64,000 nt of DNA from Durusdinium trenchii (taxonomy: Eukaryota > Sar > Dinophyceae > Suessiales > Symbiodiniaceae): positions 388,460 through 452,459 of the forward strand of contig CAXAMN010026794.1 of the NCBI GenBank assembly GCA_963970005.1. The letters are read 5' to 3'. The position numbers were made by a program, and so were the translations under genes. Below are positions 11,192 to 23,100 of the stretch, one piece after another. Positions within the stretch are counted from its first letter, which is position 1. Every line of letters begins with the position of its first letter. The notes beneath the pieces are model-generated. The model was not told the origin of the DNA. It ran no database searches and worked only from the letters and a program-made list of their open reading frames with translations.

Positions 11192-14100
11192 CTGAGGTTC
11201 AAACATGTTCAAACACCAGGGAGACACTATCTCGGAACCGGGGAGACCAAAGATGCAATGCAAAGCTTATATAGCTATAGCGGACTGCAGTTGCTGCGCA
11301 GAAGTGATAGTGGTTTTCAGTACACAGGGATTGGCAGTTCTAGACAGGTAACTGTTTCACCTACATTGAGGTTCAGCCTATGCCTTAAAAGGCCAAATCC
11401 AGATTCGTGGTAGAGCATTGTTCAAGGCCAGCTAATTAGAGGGTGGGGTTCGATGCCTCGTAATGAGCTTTATTTCTGATTGAACTTAGCAGCCTGGCAG
11501 CTAAATCTTCGACTTTTCAATTGAGCAACATATCCATATCCAGGATAAGATCTTGGCATGATCTGTTTGCGCAAATATCAAAGTGTATAGTAACGTTTCT
11601 CATAGCTGGGCAATCCGGCTTTGGCAACCAACTGGCGCAAAAGTTCCACACATCAAAACCCCAGTGCTCCACAGACCTTTCTGACGCTTCGATCCAAAAT
11701 GTCCCGGTCTCGGGCTAGAGCCCTTCTTGGAGGCGACGTTGGAAAAGACCATCTCCCTGTGAGTTCGAGGCTCGAGGTGACGTTGGGGAAGATCAATGCC
11801 AAAGAAGCTGCCACAGACATGATCACCTTGATGGCCGGTGCCGGAATAACGAGGATGGAGGCTTGGAAACCCATTGGTGACGAGTCTGAGACCGTAGCAA
11901 AGTGCTGTTCAGATTCAGAGGCTTGCTCTTGGTACTATGTACGAGTACATGATCAACACACTTTTCGGAGAACGTTGGAGAATGTAGTGAGGTATGTTCT
12001 TTGCGCACCATTGGTAATACGCATGTCCTGGCGTTGTTGGGGGGGCAGGGCTGTCAAGCGCGGAATCCTTGGGAGGGTAAAAGGTGTTGCTTTACACTTT
12101 CAAAGTCTTTCAAAGGTACCAGGGCCCCTAAGGGGTGGCTTTCATGGGGATTCTAGGGGCTATAAACGGGGGCTGTAGTAGAGTCAAAGACATGGGCGGC
12201 GCATCCAATGCCAGCTCTTTGTTAGTGCAGGTGTTCAGAGTTGCCACCACTCCGAACACCTGCACTGAGATCAGCCGTTAGCCTGGTTGCAAACTGGACA
12301 AACGATGGCCCAGTGTGAGTGTCAATGGCACCAAAAGCCCTTGGAATCATCTTCGAACTACGTCTCACCCACCACAACCTTCCGAAATTCAACATAACCC
12401 CCCTCCAGCAAATCCCAGAAGAATCACCATCACCATCACCAGTGCGACCCCGTCGTGTCAAACGGGGCGCGAGCGCCCCATCGTTCCGAGACACCGCGGT
12501 GTGAAGCACTCGCAGTGGCCCGGTCGGTGGCCTCACGTTCTCCACGGGGAACTCCAGCTCCGAGACGCTGGGCGTGCGCTGAGGTCGCTGGCCGAAGAGG
12601 AGCCGGAGACCCAAGGAGTGGAGAGCGCCTGCGTGCGAGAGACAAGGCATGCAGCGTGAGGGTGTCAGGTGTGGAATGTCAGACCCAAAACCGTGGAAAT
12701 ATGATAGACATGTTACTAGACATGTTACATGTTGTGTAAAACATGTGTAGACCGGCTCAAACTTGTTTTGAGCTGTTTGAGGTCTCGGAGAGAGGTGAGG
12801 CAAAACAAAGCACCTTGACGAAATGAACCTCTGCACAGTTGATTCTAGAACTCCTTGAGGCTTTTGGGATTACAAAATTGTTTGCTCTTTTTGTGTAGTG
12901 TGTGTGGACCTGGTCAGAAAACTCTGAGAGAGCACACAGAATTTGGAACAGGAACAATTAAAACATCTGCAGAGAAACATAATACCGTATTGTTCCTATA
13001 TGTTCTTATAGTATGGATAATGGATAACAAACAATGCAATAAACAATACTTTTCAAGACATAAAAGTCCATTTTGTCCTTGTAATGCAGTAGTTTCATGT
13101 GTTTATTCTTTTAAGATAAACCACATGTTGACAAATCTTGACGTCCCAAATCCCACAAAAAAGTGGTGTTCTACCGTGAGTGGTGAGTTGAGTACTGCAT
13201 TTATTTATGTATTTGTATAATTAAGTGTATATAATCACATGAAAACACGGGCCCCTCCATGAACCACCATACCACTGTAACAACTCCATTCCAGCTTGGA
13301 AGAGTGTTTTGATTGCACAACATGGTGCGTGTTCTGGCTGAATTATGCTGAATGAACGGAGCAACTCAACGTGATTCCCCTGCGAGCTATGCCTTTGCTC
13401 TTTCAATGCTCATATTCTAGCCTCTGCAATCCTCATCTTCACCTGTTGCAAGCACCTAAAAACCTGTCAGTGCCTTTCTCCACTTGCAGTGTCTTCATGG
13501 GCTCTGGGTGCAAACCCTTTGCCACTGTTCAAGAAGGAACACATGAGTCATGCAAACAGGTGCCTGTCTCAAAACAGGAGGGGGTCCTCAGAAGCAACAC
13601 TTCCATCAAACAGTCTTTGTTTGAGACAAACTCTTGTGCCGCCCCCCAGCTCTGCCAGCTCTCAAAAACCATTACTCCAGCTGTCCTCCAGTCACTCTTG
13701 GCACCCTCACGGCATCCGACCGAATACCCGACCAAATGACCCGACCACCTACTCCACCAACACGATCGGAACCGTCCGGACCCGACCTGTGAGGGATCGG
13801 ATCGAGTAGAGGACCTCAGGAAGTTGGTCCCGCGCGGGCTGCACGCCCAGCGGCAGGGCGATCCTGCAGCGAACACCACAGAGGTTGAGACGCGAGCAAC
13901 TTGGGATGTGGCGCGTTGGGTGGAGGTATGGAGGTGTTGCGCATCCTATGCATTGACTTGCAACATGTACATGGAGGATCACGTACCAGAGCAGTATTCA
14001 TAAGATGTCATAAGTTAAAAGATTAATAAAGGAATGAAAGCTGCCGCTGTTACACTGGAATCCCATTTCTGAAGTCCGCGTTTGCCCGTCCGACGCCATT

Positions 14101-17100
14101 TGCCCTCTCTTCTTGTGCCATGGATCAATAAAGAGCAACCAGTCAAAAGCTGCGCAAGCCATGCGGCTTGGTGGCTGCTGGGATAGGCCAACAAGATGTT
14201 CTCGGGAGTCTTTGCCTCAGGATGCATGTGGAGGAGTGCAACTCTGGCCTTCGCAAACAGCTGAGGTGTTTTCATCGCTCAAACCCAACAAAGCAAGTTT
14301 GATCAAGTTTGGCTGGGTGTACACCCCAGACTGTGGTTGACCATGAACCGAATCCTCTCGTAAACAATCAGCTGTACATGCTGACCTGGAGGATGGCCGG
14401 TTTGACTGATTTGAGCTCAGGTGCTCCATGGGCCATCACTCCACAGGTCGCCACCAAGGCATAGAGTAAGGAAAGGGAGGTACACGACCGCAACAGCACC
14501 TCTCATCGCTGGTGCGCGCCGCGCCGGGCTCCGCGGGCCAGGAGATGAGCCCCGACAACAAAACACGGAACGACCCGGCGATGTTCAGGCTCGAACGACA
14601 CTTGCAAAGGTGGTTGATGGCATGGTCATTCAACAAGATTGGATGAAGACAGCGCAAATCCACGTTGTTGAGCACGTGCCATGGTTAACAAGTGCTGTGG
14701 CTCGTTACAGTGCTTGCGGGCAACACAAAAAACAAAAAACTTCCCAAATCCGCTGGTTCCAAGGGTGGAAGGCCCCAGGGTGTTTTCACTGCGCATAACC
14801 AAGCAGCTCAAGGTTCTAATTCTGGTGATTAGGGAACAGCTTTTCTGCACAACATATCATATATCATATATTATATCCAATCAATAAAGGACATAGCTTT
14901 GGGTACTCCGCAGGTAAGACTTCTGGTGCAAGTGTATTGGTGCACCAAGGGAAAGCAACGAGAGTGAATGTTTCTATTCCTGGATGGAGGTATAACGGTA
15001 CCCAAGACATGACAGAAGGACACAAATCACAAAAAAAGGCATTCTGGGTTAGGGTTTAGGTTTAGGGTTTAGGGTTTCAATATGCATTTGGGAGTTGCAC
15101 TCATTGTACTCCGCTGGTTTTTGGTTTTGAGGTTCACAGCCCGAAAGCAGGAGCCTTGTTGATGCGGCGGCCGTTGAAGTTGTTCATTTGCCTCAGACTA
15201 ATGCGCTGCGATACGGCCCTCTGATGAACTTCTACGACACATGTCGTTACCCTCGGTTACCCTCCACTTGAAATGTGACGGCTTTCTCACTTTAATGTTG
15301 TACCGGGTTCAGTTGAAAAGTAAAGCACACAAACTTTCATGTAGATTATCATATTATCAACGCAACAAAAATGACTACACCCATCTAATTAGGTAACTAG
15401 CAATCAATACTAATTACCTACTACGTTTGACAATTTGTTCATGTCAAACGGCTATGGAAAAGAACACAAAAAACACACCACTCACACTTGTGATTGTGTC
15501 ACTCTCACACGCCAAAAGGAAACAACCCTCAAACACACCCCTTAACGGCACGGAGTGTGACTAGAGTCGGCATGAGCTTGCCACCGAACTTGAGGGAGCA
15601 CTCGCTTCTTTGCACCCCCCGGAACGGATACCTCGAGTGGTTTGATACCTACCTGCTCCACCAACAAACACATCCACCACCTCCACGTCTGTCTGCCCAG
15701 CTCGGTCTCGTTCCCAGCTGCTTGTAGACCGGGATCGCCACATGCTGACAGTACAAGGCACTCAGGACCAAGGACCTGGAGCAAACAGGAGGGACATAGA
15801 CCTCTTTCAGGTCGTTCGCTACGCCTGGAGCCCAAACCCACCCCCAAATAGATCTGCTCTGTCGGTGGAGTTGACATCTGCGGTCTCGACTTCTCAGAGA
15901 AGTTTGTTGTTGCCTTCCAACAAGAGATCTGGCGATCCGTTGTTTTTTGGTGGGAGAGTTCCTACCTGGTCCTTGAGACCTTGAGACAAGTGTTACTTAC
16001 AAAGATGTCAGACCAGAATTGCGTAGCGGGAGGTGTGATTGCGTATATCAAATCCCTTTTCAGGTTGAACGTGCAGGCCTAGAATACACAAGCTGTGCAA
16101 AACTAGGCACCAAATGGCACCAGCACAACCCCAAGAGTGGTGTGTGAATAGTATATGCATCTATATATACATTATATAATATTATATATATAGGCTCCCA
16201 CGACATCCCATTACCATTGGACCATGTGTTTACTTTCCACAATTCCCTCTTTGCTTGGTGGCAGCATGAATTGCCCTTGATTCTTGGTAGAACCAGTTCA
16301 CCCACGATAAGAAGGGACCTCAGCATGAGCTTGGTAGTCGAGGATCGATGGCCAGAATTATGTATTGCTTTGCATTGGGCAACATCAATCAGTACATCCG
16401 ACTAAATGACACCAGTACAACACATTGCTGTTTTGAGTACTGGTATCAGTACATAATGTACATCAAGCTACATGATACCAGTACATCTCATGGTCGGGTG
16501 TATTGCTTTTGAATTCAGTGCTTTCGATTCAAGGCCACATTGCTTTCAGTCAAAATGCTGTCTTCTGGAATCCACGGTGTGGCTTCGTCGCAGACCTATT
16601 TTCGGATAACATTTCAACACATGATGGTCCCACTCAGAGATCAACAACACATCCCTGTATACAACAGTATACACAGGCTAATTAGAAAGAACCTGTGCTT
16701 CTCTCTTAAATCCTGCGCAAACAAACATACTAGTACTATACACATTAACAGTTAACGACAACATCGTGTGAATGTCCCCGCGGTCATCACCGGGTGAACC
16801 ACTAGGGCACCGCTTCTGAACATGATGATCTCACATATCCCATTACCAGCAACAATGGATGATGGTTAGTAGTTAGTAAAGTCCTTTCTCTTTCGACTCA
16901 AAAACCATGATACACATGTACACCGACTGTTGCTGGTCATGGGCCACATGTACACCCAGTCCCACCTCTGGTCATGTCCCACCCAGTCTCCCCATCCGTT
17001 TCGAACACCATGGATCCAACCAGGCGCCCTGTCTGACGCTCCAAATTCACCCGGCCAACGGCTTTTTGGACCGGAACAAGAGGTAACAAGTGGGAAAAAC

Positions 17101-20100
17101 CGATGCCAGCGACCATCGCCTTTTTTTGGGCTCCCTCGAAGTGAGTGACAAGCGGCCATGTCTGTGGAAGGACATACCAGATCTTCTCCTCAGTATGGCG
17201 GCAAATCATGGATTTGTCAAAACATTGCCATCTATGGTCCCTCTGTAGTGGCCACAACTGCTGCACTGCCTGAAATAGTTACACAAAACACTGTAAGTTG
17301 CAGAAATTGGGAAGCAGGTTTCGCAGAGAGCAGCTTGTTGACAGTTAGAATTGTATTCACAAAAACAAACATCATGGAGGCTCTGGTCTACAAAGAACCA
17401 CATCTCATTTCTTGATCACATTGACCAACGAGGGATTGTGGGCCAGGGATTGTGGGCCATTGATCTCGGATTTCCAAGAATGTAGTGACAAGCCTTGCTG
17501 AAAAAAACTTACAAAGCAAAAAAGATAGAGTGAGTGAGTGTTCTTGCTCATAAATTTCATCATATACAAACATCATATCAGAATCAGAACTGGATAAACT
17601 TCCACCAACTCAGAATGGATTAATCGACAGCAAGTCTCAGACGTCCCGGAGGTGATCACAGAGATCTCCTCCACGTTTGGCTCATGCACCGCACTACTCA
17701 CCTTGCGGAACTTCCGGTGTTCGGTCCAAACCAAACGGACGATGTCGTGCAAAGGATAGAGGTGACTGCGCAATGGCTTTCAATTCGGGGTGGAAAAAAC
17801 TCCAATAATTAACACAATTCAGCAAGCTTGAGTACACAATCCGGAGTTGCACCACAAAGAAGTCTTGAGTCTGCAAGTGTCATCTGCACAGATTCTGTCT
17901 ACCAGAAGCAGATTGCCGAAACACTGAACTCTAGACTGAACCGTCCGAAGAAAGAAACCACACATGTCACATGCCCTTTGGTATTTATAGAGGAAGTCTT
18001 ACAAAGCTGAGTCTTGCCCCGGTCTTTCGGCGTCAGGCACCGCAAAACGATCAAACGTCAGGAGGGGCGATGATTGGTTCGAACGGTGATGATGATCATC
18101 GAACCAATCGAACCAGTGAACGTCCAGCCTTGGTGGTCTTCCAATTAAATACCTTGGACCTTGGTGGTTGAGCTATCCTCCACAACCTACCCTAGCCACC
18201 GCACACTTCCCTCCGAAAAGACCCCAGGAGTTCGCTAGTTTGGATGAAGCAGTCTGATTCACCGGAGTGACCTTTGAGACTCATCGGAGCCATGCTCCGA
18301 TAAGCCTCTACTAGCAATGGCTCCGAACCGGGCACGTGATCCAAACTGGCTGTTGAATGACCATGTAGCTCACCCCGCCGAGCCACGACCAAACTGGCCA
18401 TGAAGGCCAAACTGAAAAAGGAGACCACCTGGGCTGAGCAGAAAATCCTTGTGGAGCAATTGGAAACCCCGTCAGCTGCATGGTGAGTGACGACTTGGAA
18501 TAATTTGTCAAATCTGGTCAGTCTGGTCAAGCTGCAAATAGAAAAACAAAGAACTTCCTGTAGTGGTTGACCTGTTCTTGAAAGAGATGTGTTTCACAAC
18601 ACACAGCGCCAGGGGTGAAGTGGTGACGTTCCTTCGACCAGACTTGGAAAAGTAACAATTTGGTTCGAACAAACATTGCTTCGTGGTCGCCCGTGTGCAC
18701 ACAGCAGTTGTGCACTTGGTGCGAACCCAGGACCCCACTGGACCAACGGTTGACCAACGCTTGAGGAACAGCACGCATTGCGCTTGCAGCGCCAAAACGT
18801 AGCTTTCACCCGCGCGACCTGTTCCGAAGCTCATAGAGGTTACACGGGCACCGACCTCTTCCAACACTCACGTTCTGACCCCTGGAACGAAAGGGGATGG
18901 ATGACGTCGCAAGCACTATGCAAATACATGCGTTCGGTGAACCTAAACATATAGGCAAGGAGTTTGGCCAATGTTCGGCTCCCAAAGCAGCATGCTTTCA
19001 GTGAAAAAAAACAACCACATTAAGAGACACTTGCTCGGGAAGCACGCACGTTGCACCCTTTGTCTTGGCTATTGGCTTCAATAAGCCCTTGAACCCTTCA
19101 AGCCAACAGCAACTCTCGCCGGAAATCCTGGGCCCTGGTGCTTCTGCGACCGGGTGGTGGCCACATGTGACCACTGACATCACCCTGGCGTGCGCGTCAG
19201 GGCCGCTGTGATGGTTTTTGACCGATGTGACGGCCGTGGCACTGTGACGTGCCGGAGCACGGACATGTCCTTGGAGGCCGCTGCGGGAAAAGCGGCGAAG
19301 ATGATCACAAAGGCCATCTGCGTCTTCGACAGGCGACCAAAGGCCATTGGGAGCCTGGGTTTTTGCGGGGGGGTTGGATGGTGAAAAATTTGGTGAGATT
19401 CCTGGAATGGCTTCCAGGAGGCACGGTGGATGTGTTTGATGTTTCCTTTTGATGAATGGATACCTGCAAAGTGATCACAGGAAGGTTGAGAGGAAATTAA
19501 TCCAATTCTTCAAGCAAAACACAGTAAAGCACAGAATTGGCATTGGCGTGCTCGGTATTGCTTGACATCTCATGATATATAAGTGCTGTTCCCACCATGA
19601 CCTCCAATGGTGCAACATATTGTGCATGAACACTAGCATCAGGATGGGGTGGTGAGATGCGAGCCAATCATAAAAAAACCATGCGGAGATTAAACTAAAG
19701 AATGGTGGAGGTGATTTCTTCTGTTGGCTTCTTCATTTGAGTGAAAGCTTCTTCTTCTTCTTCTCTCGCATGGTGGAGGTGACTCGGTGCCGGCTGAAGC
19801 CTGACGGCCTACTGGAGCGAATGGAATGCGTACGGCTCGGTTTGGAAGTGTTTGGAATACCGGCTCGTACAAAACAATAAAATGCATCAGCACCACGTGG
19901 AGTTGGAAGGTGTAAATAGCATCCCAACAAGCACTTGGGATGCTAAGTTGGGAAGTCATTGGCTTGATTGGCAGTGGCAGGGACCTTGGATGTGGGACCT
20001 ATGCAAAACGTGCCTTACTTAAAACACACAAACATCGCCTTCAACCTGAAATCCAGCCAAATACCACCGTGAACAAGGACGAGTTTACTTCTTTTGAGAC

Positions 20101-23100
20101 CAAACCACGGCAAATTGGAAGCATCGGGCGTCTCTTGTGGCGAGCACGGGCCTTCGGTGTGGGATGGTCACATGGATCCGTGTTCTCCCGTGAGTTCACC
20201 GGATCCAAAGGGCACGCGGGGCCACAGATCGGACAAGAACTTGATGAAGGCGGCCTCCAGGGGAGCCATTCGGGGTAGGGGAAATCCATGGAACCCTTTG
20301 GAACCGAACACCCATGGAACCCTTTGGATCCCAACGTGCAAAGCACGACCCTCCGCTCCGTACGAAACCCCATACAACTGTCTGGGGAATCTGTCAAGTC
20401 ACCTACTATACAAGTCAAGTGTGTGTGGGATTGTGCTCAAAAAGAACAATATCCAAAAGCGGTATTCACTCCCGATCTTGAGCCAACATGGTATCAAGAT
20501 CAGGAGTTTAAACACTTTTTCAAATTCCAACATGGCCCTACCCAACCATACATTCATTCTGGGAAGATAATGATGTGGTGGTCTAGCTGAGTCTAGCTAC
20601 TGCCGAAACGACGTCACTTGCAGCACTTGCTCTGCACTCATCCGGGCAGTTTGGGCTTCATCCAGCCCTGTGGAGCCTTTCGCTCCACTGTCTCCGCGGC
20701 GCCTGCCCGCACAGAGCCTCACCCACCATGAGGCAAGCCAAGCCACGTCCTGCACTGAACGCGGATGGACCCGCTTCTGAAAGCACTGTCGGCAGTCAAT
20801 CTGCACTGTCGGTCGTGAACAAATGGTGCGTTTTGAACACCGACCCAAACAAGGAGGTCACTGTCAATGACATGCAAGTTGCTTCGCGATAGAAAACCCA
20901 AGACTATGGTCTCCCCCCAAGGATTTCTCCAACACTCTGCAAATGACGCTGAACGGTTAGACCTTCATCCATTTTCAAGCTTTGCTCTCCCTTGATCCAG
21001 AAGCCTCACTTTGGTTTTGCATGCTTTTGCATTCCTATAGGTGATCAAAGAACCATGGGGAAACACTAGACTTTGGCATGCAGTTGTTGCTCGGACTTCG
21101 TTTATCAATCTTTGGTTGGGTCCTTTCGGGCCCAGGAAAAGCATCCGAGTGCCACGCCCAGTGTGTGGTTGATTCACATAAACCTTGGGATTCCTCATGA
21201 GGCGAAAATGCACCCTTGTGTGTGTGTGTTCTGCTTGATTCTGTTGGTGGGACTAGGCCACTAGGACAGGACTTGCTGGGCAATATTGCAAGGAGCCCAT
21301 CGTGCCCAAACAAACCCGGGCATTGGCAGTGAAATGCAATGAACCCCAATGATACAATGGGAAAGGCTAGACCTCGTGAGCCCTCCTCGTGCTCGCAAGC
21401 AGGTTTTCACCGGTGTCCTGCCACAGGGCCCAGCACTTCGATCGCGCTCTTGGCATAGGAATCCCGGCCTTGACGACCCGTCCCAGGATGGGTTGAACCG
21501 ACCTGAAACCATCTAAGACTGGCATCCTTCCGCCAGGAAAAAAGAACACGGCAAGATGTGCAGAATTTCAGAGTAGGACACATTGTTCAGTATGGACGAG
21601 TATTAGCACAGGAACCCATGTAGGTGAAAATGCGAGGCATCGGCATGGGCAGAAGAGTCTTCCTGGATATTATATAGCAGGTTTTACATTGGAATCAGTC
21701 TTCGGGCGTCCTTCCCCAGATTGTTGAAGAAGAAATGGTCCGCTACCACCATTGATGATCTACCCTCCCTGCCACCCCTCCCACAAGCACTGACAGAAGT
21801 GAGCTACCCATGGCCTCTTGGAAGACTGTTCATAGTGCTCATGAAAGAGACAGCTGCACGCAGCTATACATTATGCATTCTCACTAATTATCATTACGGG
21901 AGCCAACAAGCTTCCTCTACAAAAAGTGGTGTTTATCTACTTCGGGTTCCTCCCAATGTCTCAAGTTGTTTCGAAACAGTGCGAAAGGATCCCGTCCTCT
22001 TCAATAATTACCAATGACCGGGCACGGGTGTGCTGAATTCGACCCACTTTCTTCAAGAACACTTAGCTATTATTACATAGTATCCTTCAGAAAAAAACAG
22101 GTGAGTTCACCTCTTACAAATGCTGCGTCCGCGAAGCAGCGAGGCTTTCCTGGCTAAGCGAAGCTTTGCCTTGTCAGTCACCGACCACGCCCATCCACTC
22201 ACATACAATATGCAGGATAATGCAAGCATGTGTTTCGGCGTAGTGCATCTTGAGGAAACATGAAGACACACATATCTACACCAAAAGAAGTGAATGAAAC
22301 CAATCACACATATCACAACCATTTGTTGTGCGATGACACCGGAAACTCCGAAAACTCAGGGCCCATGAAACCAATTCCTCATGGATGAGGAACCCCTCAT
22401 GGACCAGTCGAAGGACAAACATATGGAAGAACGACCGGTGACCATGCCCTGGGCTGCACTGATCGCCTGTGATGTGCGAAATGGTGATGATCAATCGCAA
22501 GGATGTGGCTAAGCCTCGGATTGGTATGGGGCGTGCAAACATTAACCGCCAAAAAATATCGAGGCTCCACAAGGGATCCTGTATCAGTGTCTATGTTAAG
22601 TATCATAGTCTTGTATAAGGAAGAGAGTGCAGGTTCTTCCAAGATGTTGGAAGCTTACAGGACCTGGGAGACGTATGGAAACTTGATGAAACTTGAAACA
22701 TGGAAGCTTCAGTTCCTTGGGAACCTTCCAATGTAAAACACATCAAAGACCATCAAAGAGTTCACGTAAGACTCTTAGACATCCATGTATGCAACAATCG
22801 CCCCCCCCGCCCCCAAAAAACAACAAAAACTACTCCAAACGCCCCATTTCTGGGTGAATTAATTCCTCCCCGGAACTGTTGGTGATTCGGTGAATATCAA
22901 GGATGAAGCTTCGTTACTCGAATTAGTGCAAACTTTTGTCGCTCTAGTTACAGCATTAGTTGAATTAGTTTGCAACAGGAATGTCTAGTGCCATAGTACA
23001 CCAGCGGCATCCAAGGGCCGAAAAGGAAGTTTTAATGTTGGGGTTGTTGGTCGTATGATATCGTACGAGTATGCATCCAAAGGCATATTAATTGCATCCA

